Assembly (NCBI RefSeq): GCF_001677335.1
Contig: NZ_LZYB01000003.1
Coordinates: 62,001 to 126,000, forward strand
DNA length: 64,000 bases
From: Erythrobacter dokdonensis DSW-74
GTDB taxonomy: Bacteria; Pseudomonadota; Alphaproteobacteria; Sphingomonadales; Sphingomonadaceae
Reading direction: 5' to 3'
Each line of letters opens with the position of its first letter. The stretch's first letter is position 1. The notes under the pieces were generated by a model that did not search any database, was not told the DNA's origin, and saw nothing but the letters and a program-made list of their open reading frames with translations. This document shows, one piece after another, positions 1 through 7,826 of this stretch. The position numbers were made by a program, and so were the translations under genes.

Positions 1-251
1 GTTAGGCGTAGCTGGGCAAGCCCTGCTGCAATGCCCGGCATCAGCGCCACTGCGCGCGACGTCGGCTCCATCCTGCCCCCACTCCTTTCGAATAGCCGAT
101 CGTCCGTCAGGCGGCGCAGCCGGGCGAGAGCCGCGCTCATCGCTGGCTGGCGGATTCCAAGCCGCCGCGCGGCCTGAGACACACTTCGCGTTTCGGCAAG
201 CGCCTCGAAGGCGAGCAGGAGGTTAAGGTCAAATCCGCGCAGGTCCATCAT
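1..251 (-). CDS. LysR-family transcriptional regulator, N-terminal part (cut by the window edge)
   Basis: Read on the minus strand from an ATG at 251 (a second ATG follows at 248), the frame stays open to the window edge. It gives an N-terminus with the LysR winged helix: FDLNLLLAFEALAETRSVS, then AARRLG and QPAMSAALARLR, then LFERSGG. In this family that region binds DNA as a dimer and the missing C-terminus binds a small effector. It is divergent from the SnoaL-like gene at 335, which is its most likely target. Only about 83 residues are visible, so the effector class cannot be judged. Confidence 0.85.
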   Translation of the reverse strand, partial: MMDLRGFDLNLLLAFEALAETRSVSQAARRLGIRQPAMSAALARLRRLTDDRLFERSGGRMEPTSRAVALMPGIAAGLAQLRL

Positions 252-261
252 TTTGATTAAT

Positions 262-271
262 AATAGCTATT
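262..271. promoter_or_regulatory. Palindrome in the divergent LysR/SnoaL-like promoter
   Basis: The 83-bp gap between the divergent starts at 251 and 335 is AT-rich and contains the perfect palindrome AATAGCTATT. LysR regulators commonly bind such dyads close to their own start. That this is the operator is inference from position only. Confidence 0.35.
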
Positions 272-334
272 GATGATGGCGAACAGCAATTTTCCATCGG
301 GCCGCTATATTTCAGCAGGCTAGAGGAGAAAGCC

Positions 335-772
335 ATGTCGGACGCCAATATTGCCATCGTCATCCGCTTCATCACCGCATTTCTCGGGAAGGCCGATCTT
401 GCCGCCGCCGATGTCACGCTCGCCCCCGATGTTCAGGGGATCACCGGTCTCAAACCGACCGGGCCGATTGACGGCGCAGCGGAATACAAGGCAACCATAA
501 AGGAATTCGTTGCCGCATTCCCCGCTGAATCGCCGGTCGAAATCATCGACCAGTTCGCCGCCGGAGACAGGGTGGTGACGCGCTTCCATTCGCGCCAGCG
601 CCATACGGGTGCCTATTTCGGCATCGAAGCGACCGGCCGCGTAATCCTGTTTGACGAGACTCATGTAGCGCGACTGCGTGACGGGCGGATTGTGGAGAAC
701 ATAGTGTCGGCCACCAATCTTGAATTCGAGATGCTGATGGCGCCGGTGCTCGCGCCGCTGATCCTGAAATGA
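335..772 (+). CDS. SnoaL-like / ester cyclase family protein (NTF2-like fold)
   Basis: A 145-residue cytoplasmic protein without a signal peptide. Length and pattern fit small SnoaL-like alpha+beta-barrel proteins: an N-terminal helix (IVIRFITAFLGKADL), a mid segment YKATIKEFVAAFPA, and the strand pair VVTRFHSRQRHTGAYFGI followed by RVILFDETHVARLRDGRIVE. The ATG at 335 follows an AGAGGAG-type ribosome site. Its stop overlaps the start of the SDR gene by 4 bases, so the two are probably co-translated and act on the same unknown substrate. The divergent LysR gene is the likely regulator. Family assignment is fairly safe; the reaction is unknown. Confidence 0.75.
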   Translation: MSDANIAIVIRFITAFLGKADLAAADVTLAPDVQGITGLKPTGPIDGAAEYKATIKEFVAAFPAESPVEIIDQFAAGDRVVTRFHSRQRHTGAYFGIEATGRVILFDETHVARLRDGRIVENIVSATNLEFEMLMAPVLAPLILK

Positions 773-1458
773 TGACGCAAGCGAAAGGCGCTGCCATGAT
801 CCGTCCGCTTGCCATCATTGCCGGAGCCGGCCCCGGCATCGGCGGGGCTGTGGCCCGGGCGTTTTCGGCGGAAGGCTTCGCCGTCGCCCTGCTTGCGCGA
901 CGGCTTGAAGCGCTAGAAGCGCTGGCTGAGGGGCTGCCGGACGCGAGCTGTTGGCCCGTCGATCTTGCAGATCCTTCGGCGGTAGCAGCTGTGATCAGGG
1001 CGGTGATTGCCGAGCACGGTTCTCCCTCTGTGCTGCATTACAACGCAGCCGCTTGGTATGAGGCCGACCCCCTTGAGATCGACCCTGCGCTGTTCACCGC
1101 CGATCTGTCACTTTGTGCGACGGGTGCCCTTGCTGCGGTGCAGGCTGCAGTGCCGGCGATGAAGGCAAGCGGCGGGGGCACGCTGCTGTTCACCGGCGGC
1201 GGCCTTGCACTTCGTCCGGAATATGGCGGCGATGTCATTTCGCTGACAGCCGGCAAGGCGGCGATGCGGGCCATGGTGCTGGCTCTGGCACCGAAGCTCG
1301 CGCCAATGGGGGGCCACGCAGCAACTGTGACAGTGGCCGGGACGGTCGCGCCGGGCACCGCGTTCGACCCGGACATAATCGCCGAAGCCTTTTTGGCCCT
1401 GCACAAGCAGGCCCGTGAGGATTGGCAAGCCGAGGTCGTTTTCGACGGGAGAAGGTGA
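769..1458 (+). CDS. SDR-family protein lacking the catalytic Tyr
   Basis: A 229-residue Rossmann protein. The dinucleotide loop GAGPGIGG lies at residues 19-26 and the NAG-like motif appears as NAAA. The usual YxxxK appears as LTAGK: the Lys is kept but Leu replaces the Tyr, and the catalytic Ser region reads TGGGLA. Classical short-chain dehydrogenases need that Tyr, so this protein may bind NAD(P) without ordinary dehydrogenase activity, or use another acid. It overlaps the SnoaL-like gene by 4 bases (ATGA), implying translational coupling. ATG codons at 769, 772 and 796 are all possible starts. Confidence 0.8.
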   Translation: MMTQAKGAAMIRPLAIIAGAGPGIGGAVARAFSAEGFAVALLARRLEALEALAEGLPDASCWPVDLADPSAVAAVIRAVIAEHGSPSVLHYNAAAWYEADPLEIDPALFTADLSLCATGALAAVQAAVPAMKASGGGTLLFTGGGLALRPEYGGDVISLTAGKAAMRAMVLALAPKLAPMGGHAATVTVAGTVAPGTAFDPDIIAEAFLALHKQAREDWQAEVVFDGRR

Positions 1459-1543
1459 CCCAGGACGGCCCAGTCTACGGCAATCACTTCTCGACCGGTG
1501 TCCGGCCTTGTGCTAGCCTCTGAGATCGGAAGGGCGGGGGCTA

Positions 1544-2248
1544 ATGGATCAAAAATCCAGCGATTTAGGCGACTACTCCGCAGACTTCACCGGCTTCGGC
1601 GTGCGCGAATGGCGCACCGCCCGGGATCTGGTCATTGCCCCGAAGCGGGTTCTCGAAGCATGGCTTGGCCGACCGCGCGAATACGAACTGATCTATGCCC
1701 GGCCGCTGGCATTCTACCTTGGGCTCAACAGTATCCTGCTTCTGTTCAGCTTTCTGCACAATCACGGAAAAACGCTGATCACCGCTCTTCCTCCCGAACT
1801 GCTCGAACCTATCGTTGCGCGATCGGGCAAGTCAGCCGAGGTCTTCATTGGCGATGCCGACAACTGGCTCGGCCTCGTCCTCGTTCCGGTAAGTTGTGTG
1901 GTCTATGGGGTCGTCGCGATTCCTGTCTTGCGATGGTGGGACAGGGACACGCTGGGCTGGGAGCGTGGTCTGCGGTCGGCGATGGCCTATCTCAGCGCCT
2001 GGACGGTGACCGCTCTTCCGATTTCCTGGTGGGCATACGAGGAAGGGGTGTTGGGGCTGACCGTGGGCGCCGCGATTGCAATGCTATCGGTCATAGCCTT
2101 TGTGCGGATGGGCAAAGGCCGCTGGTTCGATCGTTTATGGGTCGGGCTTCTGCGCGGCGCCGCGCTGACCCTGCTGATCTATGCCGCTTCCGCGATCGCC
2201 CTGTTCGCCGTGCTCCCTGGCATTCTCTGGGCAGCGAGCGTCATTTGA
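1544..2248 (+). CDS. Multi-pass membrane protein, DUF3667-like
   Basis: A 234-residue protein with about five hydrophobic spans, for example near residues 55-75, 105-130, 145-165, 170-190 and 200-230. A soluble N-terminus carries the phrase LGRPREYELIYARPLAFYLG, which resembles the R..Y..P..FYL core of DUF3667-type inner-membrane proteins, but the zinc-ribbon N-terminus of that family is missing. The ATG at 1544 follows a G-rich stretch that can serve as a ribosome site. The gene is convergent with the membrane protein at 2292. Function unknown. Confidence 0.7.
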   Translation: MDQKSSDLGDYSADFTGFGVREWRTARDLVIAPKRVLEAWLGRPREYELIYARPLAFYLGLNSILLLFSFLHNHGKTLITALPPELLEPIVARSGKSAEVFIGDADNWLGLVLVPVSCVVYGVVAIPVLRWWDRDTLGWERGLRSAMAYLSAWTVTALPISWWAYEEGVLGLTVGAAIAMLSVIAFVRMGKGRWFDRLWVGLLRGAALTLLIYAASAIALFAVLPGILWAASVI

Positions 2249-2291
2249 ACCTTCGGCCGCGGGACTATCGCGGCAACGATGCGGATGGGCG

Positions 2292-2813
2292 TTACTTGGG
2301 CCGCGGACCGACGCTCGGTGTGTGATCGGATGCGTAGCTTCGTTCCAATGCGATTGTTTCCAATGCATTACGCAAGGCCCGCTCGCGCCAGTCTGTAGCT
2401 ACGCGAACGATCAGCACAAACAGCGCTCCGGCAGCGGCCGCGACAAGAATCGGGGAAAGCTCCGGGTCTCTGACAAGCGCCAAGATCTGTTCACGCGCCA
2501 GGGCCACGAGGATGGCGGCAGCCGTGGCCGGTATCGTCAGGTAGCCCATCAGGGTGATCCGCAAGAGGTGGTCCTGACGGGCACATTCCACTGCGGAAAG
2601 CGCAATCAAGTGATCGAGGGTCACGTCATCGAGTTCATCAATAAGCCCACAAAACTCTGGCGTGTATCTCGGCCTTGCCGGAGCCCTAGATAGCGGGATC
2701 CAGAACTGCCAGAGGCGCTCTGCGCGCATCGCCCGGAAATGCCGGCGCACCCTCATCCACTGATCCCACAGGCCTTGCTCAGCCGGGTGGGACGTTTCCG
2801 TGTTTTGGATCAT
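2292..2813 (-). CDS. Hypothetical inner-membrane protein with two transmembrane spans
   Basis: A 173-residue protein with a charged, aromatic N-terminal half (WDQWMRVRRHFRAMRAERLW) and two hydrophobic spans, about residues 90-110 (ITLMGYLTIPATAAAILVAL) and 120-140 (LSPILVAAAAGALFVLIV), ending in a basic tail. No catalytic motif is visible. It lies 43 bases from the convergent membrane gene ending at 2248 and has the 36-residue membrane peptide at 2885-2995 upstream on the same strand. I do not recognise the family. Confidence 0.6.
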   Translation of the reverse strand: MIQNTETSHPAEQGLWDQWMRVRRHFRAMRAERLWQFWIPLSRAPARPRYTPEFCGLIDELDDVTLDHLIALSAVECARQDHLLRITLMGYLTIPATAAAILVALAREQILALVRDPELSPILVAAAAGALFVLIVRVATDWRERALRNALETIALERSYASDHTPSVGPRPK

Positions 2814-2884
2814 CGGACGTCACATACCCGTTCGGCAACCCGCCGCCTGTGCGGACCCCGCTGCGATGCCTTTCAGGCTGATCA

Positions 2885-2995
2885 TCACGCGAAGAGCTTG
2901 TAAATTTCGCCGCCGAAATCGGCTAGTCGCTCCCAGAGCACAATCGCAAGCACCAGCATCACAACCAAAGCAACAACAGCTCGGCGTCTTTTCAT
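2885..2995 (-). CDS. 36-residue single-span membrane peptide
   Basis: The minus strand encodes a peptide that starts MKRRRAVVALVVMLVLAIVL and continues with WERLADFGGE to a stop at 2885. It has a basic N-terminus, one hydrophobic span of about 16 residues and a short amphipathic tail. A GAGGA ribosome site lies 7 bases before the ATG at 2995, which supports this frame over the overlapping longer cysteine-rich frame whose ATG touches the same GAGGA. It lies between the protease gene (3092) and the membrane protein at 2292, all on one strand. Function unknown. Confidence 0.55.
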   Translation of the reverse strand: MKRRRAVVALVVMLVLAIVLWERLADFGGEIYKLFA

Positions 2996-3091
2996 GATTC
3001 ATTCCTCGTGTTGATGAAACCGGGTACCCGGCCCGTACGTCCATGACGCGCTGATGCGTGGGAACACTGGCGGGAGGGGAAAGGGTCACGC

Positions 3092-4450
3092 CTATCTGGC
3101 CGCCTCGACCAGATCGAAGCGCATAGTGCCGAAGTCGAGCACATAGCCGCCCCGGGCGCGCAGCATATCTTGCCCGATCCTGCCATGGTCGCCGGGCTGA
3201 TTGAGGGACTCTTCATTAAGCGGAACGTCGGCAAGAGTGACCGAAGAGCTTGGACCGAAGCTTAGCTCAAGCATGGCGATCGAGCGGGATTCCCGCATGA
3301 CGGCACCACCGACACCGCCGACCGCCTCGGTCGAGGCGGATGCCGCAGCCACGCGTTCCGGAAACGCCTCGGCAAATCGCGGGCGGAGCGAGGATGTTTG
3401 GGCACCGCTGTCGAGAGCCAGCTGGATCGGCGCATTTTCGGGCAGCAGGCACGCGATTATCTTGGGAGTCAGGCCGTCGACCAGCAGGTTCGGCGGATTT
3501 GCCGGATCTTCACGGCGCGCCGAAGGCTGAAAGGCCATCGCCCCTCCCGCCTCCGAAGCAGAAAAGGTGAGGCGGCCAAGGCGGGACAGCACCGGAAAGC
3601 CGAGGATCGCCTCGATCTTGTAGCGCCCTTCGGCAAAGGTCAGCGCCTCATCGGGCAGCACCAGGAAAACAACGTTGCGGAACCCGGCCCCGCCAATCTC
3701 CAGTCGATCGGCAATGGCGAGTTGAACAGGCGTCTGTTCGGCCACCGGGCTTGCGACCGACACCTGCGCATCCAGCATCCGCAGGCCGAGCGCCGCCGCA
3801 CGCGAACGGACAATCACCGAAAGGTTCGCGCCCGTATCGAGGATGACCGGCTGCGGCTGCCCCTCGATCACAACCCGCGCCAACGGCAGTTCGGCAGCGT
3901 CCCGCGTGACACCCGTTTCGCCAGTCGGTATCGACGGGCCCGATTGCGCGGCGATGCCTTCCAAAGCCTCCAAAACCGGCATGAACTGTTCGGTGGAACG
4001 CCGGTCACGATCGGAAGCGGTAGCGATGACGTCCGGCCGGAGCGCCAGTCGCAGCGCGGCTGCAGCGCGGTCATAGCGCCCGTGTCGCATTTCCACGCCC
4101 GCCAGCGCCGAGGCAGCGAAATAGATCGCCGTGGTGTCTCCACTGGCCAGATAGCGTTCGAGCAGAATCGCCGCTTCCGTGTCGTTCAGCATCAGACCGG
4201 CGGCCACGCCGCCCAGCAGGTCAGCCTCCGGCGTCCCGTCCCTTGCAGCCGAAGCCGCCGCAAGCAGGGCGACCAGATCGCCGCTTGCAAGCAGGTCTCT
4301 AGTCTTGGCGGAGGTTTCAGGACGAATGGTCACCGGGCCCGAACCACAGGCCGCCGAAAGGGGCGGATGCGCTGCCGAGGCTAGCGGCCCCGTACCTGCC
4401 AATAGGTAAGCAAAGGCGGTGACAGCGGCGGTGGCCAGCACGGTTCTCAA
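3092..4450 (-). CDS. Secreted two-lobed retropepsin-like aspartic protease
   Basis: A 452-residue protein beginning at a TTG codon (4448-4450) with AAGGAG six bases upstream. Residues 1-27 form a signal peptide ending in SAAH. Residues 45-170 are helical and Ala-rich. Two retropepsin-like lobes follow: VILDTGANLSVI (Asp205) with AILGFPVL near 281, and LALDSGAQTSSL (Asp347) with RIGQDMLR near 424. Viral and most bacterial retropepsins have one lobe and dimerise; two active-site Asp motifs in one chain suggest a pseudo-symmetric monomer. It is divergent from a PadR regulator across a strong palindrome, so control by PadR is likely. Substrate unknown; probably periplasmic. Confidence 0.8.
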   Translation of the reverse strand: MRTVLATAAVTAFAYLLAGTGPLASAAHPPLSAACGSGPVTIRPETSAKTRDLLASGDLVALLAAASAARDGTPEADLLGGVAAGLMLNDTEAAILLERYLASGDTTAIYFAASALAGVEMRHGRYDRAAAALRLALRPDVIATASDRDRRSTEQFMPVLEALEGIAAQSGPSIPTGETGVTRDAAELPLARVVIEGQPQPVILDTGANLSVIVRSRAAALGLRMLDAQVSVASPVAEQTPVQLAIADRLEIGGAGFRNVVFLVLPDEALTFAEGRYKIEAILGFPVLSRLGRLTFSASEAGGAMAFQPSARREDPANPPNLLVDGLTPKIIACLLPENAPIQLALDSGAQTSSLRPRFAEAFPERVAAASASTEAVGGVGGAVMRESRSIAMLELSFGPSSSVTLADVPLNEESLNQPGDHGRIGQDMLRARGGYVLDFGTMRFDLVEAAR

Positions 4451-4506
4451 GCAAATCTCCTTGATGGCCTTCTGCCGCCCGGCGGGGGCGTGAGTTGTTG
4501 GTCTGA

Positions 4507-4525
4507 TAGTGCGTTACGCACTATA
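4507..4525. promoter_or_regulatory. Probable PadR operator
   Basis: The intergenic sequence ATAGTGCGTTACGCACTAT is an inverted repeat with perfect 9-base arms around one central base. It lies between the divergent starts of the protease (4450) and padR-like gene (4576). PadR-type regulators bind dyads of this size and repress divergent genes, so autoregulation plus control of the protease is the simplest reading. Confidence 0.65.
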
Positions 4526-4575
4526 CAGGCTTCCCGGGGTGGTGCAACGACGATACGGTGAGATTGGCGGGACGC

Positions 4576-5106
4576 ATGCTGACGGAACTGGACTACTGCA
4601 TTCTTGGCATCGTCTGGCGGGGTCAGCCGATGACGGCCTATGCGGTTCGCACCCATCTGGCGCAGTCCACGACCGCGACGTGGAGCTCGAGCACAGGGAC
4701 GGTCTACCCCTCGATCAGGCGCCTGCGCGACAAGGGCCTGATTGCGCCCCAGACGCAGCCCGGCCCGCGCAACCGCGAACCGCTGGGAGTTACGCCTGCG
4801 GGTGTGGCCGCGCTTGAGATGTGGCTTGTGCAATCGGACGCAGAGATCGCCCGGGCGACAGCGGATCCGGTGCGCACCCGTGTGCATTTCCTGTCCGCCT
4901 TGTCTCCTGATCAACGTCTGGAGACATTGCGGCACTATCAGGACATCACACGCACTGCGATCAGCGAGCTCGAAGCCAAGCTTGCCATGCAGGGCGTAAC
5001 CGAGACCGATCGGCTTGAATGCCTCGGCACCACCGGCGCGCTGGCTGAACTTCGCGCCCGGCTCGAGTGGCTGAAAGAGGTCGAACGATCGCTGCCCGGC
5101 GAATGA
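4576..5106 (+). CDS. PadR-family transcriptional regulator
   Basis: About 176 residues. The winged-helix PadR domain begins at LTELDYCILGIVWRG and includes GTVYPSIRRLRDKGLI, the hallmark recognition helix and turn. The C-terminal half (Vir-like helical domain, from about residue 90: RVHFLSALSPDQRLETLR) should form the dimer arm. An in-frame GTG at 4558 is an alternative start; neither has a strong ribosome site. The palindrome at 4507-4525 upstream is the expected autoregulatory site. Ligand unknown. Confidence 0.85.
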   Translation: MLTELDYCILGIVWRGQPMTAYAVRTHLAQSTTATWSSSTGTVYPSIRRLRDKGLIAPQTQPGPRNREPLGVTPAGVAALEMWLVQSDAEIARATADPVRTRVHFLSALSPDQRLETLRHYQDITRTAISELEAKLAMQGVTETDRLECLGTTGALAELRARLEWLKEVERSLPGE

Positions 5107-5217
5107 AGTCCATCCGGATGGCCTTCCGGGCCGGGGTGATCCCTTGCCATCATCCATCGGAGAGACTTTTTGCGCATCGTCGAAGCTGGGTTTGGCACGA
5201 TCTCGGCAAGCTCGAAG

Positions 5218-6172
5218 TTACGGCACTGCCTGATCGCAAAACGCCGGTCCGCCCGGCAGGGCGATCCTCAACAGCCGTGCCGGTCGCCCGGCGCCCTCGA
5301 GAAGGCCGCCGGTCGTCAGCACGTAAAGCGAGGCTGGATCGCCGGGAACGAAGGCAACGGCGGTGGAACCGTCGCCGCCAGTGGGCAGCACGGTTGTGAG
5401 CGTGCCGTCTGCCTGTGCCCGCATGATCGTGTCGCCATGGGTAGCCAGATAGATGCTGCCATCGCCCGCGATCGCAAAATCATCGACTTGTCCCGGTGTC
5501 GCAAACAAGGACGGAGCGCCGGCTGGCTTTTGATCAGGGCTCAGGGGGATGGAATGGATAGTGCCGCGAAAGCTGTTGGAGACAAACAGCTTGCCGCCCG
5601 ACAGTTTGAGACCGTTAGCCCCGGGGACGGAGGTCCTTGCCCGCCGGGTCGGCGCCAAGGGCCGGATCGTCCAGCCACACGGTCATGGATCCGCTGGCTA
5701 TGTCTAAACGCCAGATCCGGCCGAGGATCGAATCCGCGACCAGAACGCTGCCATCCGCGAGCATCGCCATGCCGTTGAGGAAACGCCCTTGCGGGGCGGC
5801 GATGGTGTGAAGAAGCGTTCCATCGGCATCGAGCACCAGAAGCCGATTGGTCGCTGTAAATCCGGGTCCGGCTGTGAATGGCTCGCCGTGCGCTGCGACC
5901 AGCCAGCCTGACGCGAGCGGCAAGATGCTGATAGGAAAGCCATCGACCGGCGCAAATGTGGCAGCGCTCCGCCCCGGTTCGTACGCGACAATCTCCTTCG
6001 CAAGGTAGCTGGTGAACAGCACCCGTCCGGACGGTTCGACCCACAGGTTCTCGAGGAAGGCCGGTGCTGGGTAGGCGGCAATCTCCTGCACTTCGGCACA
6101 GCGCATCGTGGCGTGCGAAGGGGCCAAACCGGCAAGGGCGACAGTTGCGGCGAGACTGGCTTCAACGAACAT
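5218..6172 (-). pseudogene. SMP-30/gluconolactonase-like secreted beta-propeller, frameshifted
   Basis: The first part, from an ATG at 6172, has a signal peptide (ATVALAGLAPSHA) and propeller repeats such as FLENLWVEPSGRVLFTSYL and FLNGMAMLADGSVLVADS. It then reaches a stop after KDLRPRG. The second part continues in another frame with PGANGLKLSGGKLFVSNS and ends near 5218. The frames meet at a C4G4 run at 5619-5626; one base fewer there restores KDLRPGANGLKL, which matches the usual family sequence. The start overlaps the end of the hydrolase gene by 11 bases. Either a true broken gene or a homopolymer sequence error. Confidence 0.75.
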
Positions 6173-7049
6173 TTTGGTGCTCCTCGGCTGATGCCGCCGG
6201 GGCGGCCAAATCTGCAAGTAGAGCCGCAAGGGCCCCAGGCTGCGACAGCATGGGCGAATGGCCGGTATCGAGTTGCAAAACGCCCGCAGCCGGTGTGGCG
6301 GCAATCATCCGGCTTTGCTGTGCCGGACTGATGACGAGATCGTGGGCAGTGCGGATGTAGAAGCGCGGCACGCGTGCGAAGCGCTCTCCAAGCCGGGCGG
6401 GCTCGGCCAGCGGAGCGAGCGGCTCGGACACCATCATCGCGCCCGCCGCCTTTGCGGTGGCAGGCTCGCAATCGTTGCAGAACAGCGAGCCGCGTTGGTC
6501 GGATGCAATGGATGCGACACCCCGTTCGGCATCGACGACGAAGGCGGCTGCCGTCCTGCTGTCCCGGTCCATTCCGGCGAGCATCTGAAGCGACTGCCCG
6601 TTGCGCGGCAGATAGGCCGCCAGATAGACCAGAGCGGCGATCCTGTCCGGCGCGGCTTCGGCGACATTGGAGATGGTGATCCCGCCGAAACTGTGTCCGA
6701 CCAGTACAACGGGTCGCGTTTCGCCCGCAATCGCTGCAAGCACCGCGTCGCGATAGGCTTCCAGCGAAGGGGTGTCACTGTCTGACGCGCTGCCACCTCT
6801 GCCTGCAAGGGTGACGGCGATCGTGCGATAGCCGAGCCGGTCCAGTTCCTCGCGGACTGCGTCCCAGTTGCTCGCATCCATGAAAGCACCGTGGACCAGA
6901 ACAATTGTGGGCGCATCGCTTGGGGCAGGGACTGGAGCTTTGGCGGCGGCAGGAACGATCAGTATCCCCACAGCCAGGCTCATCCCGAGCAAGGTTGCCA
7001 AGATCCGGCGAAGCGGTAGCGTGATGCCAGGGAACCGCACGGCGCTCAT
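6162..7049 (-). CDS. Exported alpha/beta-hydrolase
   Basis: A 295-residue protein with an N-terminal signal/anchor (about residues 12-37, LRRILATLLGMSLAVGILIV). The hydrolase core shows the oxyanion HG in VLVHGAFMDASNW, the nucleophile elbow GHSFGG (Ser120), acid Asp237 in AHDLVISP and His264 in DTGHSPML. This is the esterase/thioesterase-like catalytic triad. It overlaps the upstream reductase gene by 4 bases and the downstream SMP-30-like gene by 11, so the three form an operon opposite the AraC regulator. Substrate unknown. Confidence 0.85.
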   Translation of the reverse strand: MSAVRFPGITLPLRRILATLLGMSLAVGILIVPAAAKAPVPAPSDAPTIVLVHGAFMDASNWDAVREELDRLGYRTIAVTLAGRGGSASDSDTPSLEAYRDAVLAAIAGETRPVVLVGHSFGGITISNVAEAAPDRIAALVYLAAYLPRNGQSLQMLAGMDRDSRTAAAFVVDAERGVASIASDQRGSLFCNDCEPATAKAAGAMMVSEPLAPLAEPARLGERFARVPRFYIRTAHDLVISPAQQSRMIAATPAAGVLQLDTGHSPMLSQPGALAALLADLAAPAASAEEHQNVR

Positions 7050-7684
7050 GCCGCAGAGCTTTCGGTCTGCACCGACAGCGCGATCCTTGGCCCCATGCCA
7101 TTGAGGTAGGCCAGACGCACCACGAGCAGCAGGGCAGGCTCGATGAACCGTGCGGCCATCAGCGGTCCGGCATCGACCACATTGGCAGGCAGCTGTGACA
7201 GCAAGCCCGCAACAATCGCCTTCGCCTCGGCATCGTCACCGGCGACGAACAGGCCCGGAGCCTCCCCGTCGATGGCAGGATCGTCGGCGTGCATCAGTTC
7301 GGCGAAGGGTGGGACGCCCTTGACCACGTGAGCGCCCGGGAGCAGCCGGGCGATCTCCTCGCCGCCCGACGTCTCGCCGCCCAGCAGCAGGCCCGACAGA
7401 TCAGGGGCGAGCGGGTTGGTGCAATCCCAAATGATCTTGCCGCCAACCGGGCCAAGCGCGGCCAGAGCATCGCCCACCGCGCCCCACGGGACAGCGATGG
7501 CGATGACCTCGCCGAATGCTGCCAGCTCCTGCGGCGAGCCATGCGCTACGCCCGCTGCCGCAGCGGCTGCGACCACCGCGTCAGGGTCACGGCCGAAGCC
7601 CAGCATGATATCGTGCCCGGCGACCGACAACCGCCGCGCGAGCGCCGTGCCGACATTGCCGGCGCCCAGAATGGCAATCTTCAT
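7046..7684 (-). CDS. NAD(P)-binding reductase of the F420:NADP oxidoreductase-like family
   Basis: About 212 residues starting at ATG 7684 (MKIAILGAGNVG), chosen over the longer frame because GAGGAG lies 7 bases upstream and the Rossmann strand starts immediately. The loop GAGNVGTALARRL binds the dinucleotide; VIAIAVPW and IIWDCTNPL are typical of the family that reduces or oxidises NADPH-linked substrates (FNO-like / ProC-like). Related proteins in organisms without F420 use other substrates. It heads the operon with the hydrolase and SMP-30-like gene, divergent from AraC at 7827. Confidence 0.75.
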   Translation of the reverse strand: MKIAILGAGNVGTALARRLSVAGHDIMLGFGRDPDAVVAAAAAAGVAHGSPQELAAFGEVIAIAVPWGAVGDALAALGPVGGKIIWDCTNPLAPDLSGLLLGGETSGGEEIARLLPGAHVVKGVPPFAELMHADDPAIDGEAPGLFVAGDDAEAKAIVAGLLSQLPANVVDAGPLMAARFIEPALLLVVRLAYLNGMGPRIALSVQTESSAA

Positions 7685-7826
7685 CGTGATGCTCCTCATC
7701 ATGCCGGTGCCTGGCGCCGGTCTTCTGAGGGGTTTATGGGGCCTTGCCGGGCAAGGGTATTTCACGATCCGGCAATGTCCGATCCGGCGCGGCTGACTTC
7801 ACGGAAAACCGGGCTAGACTGGTGAC

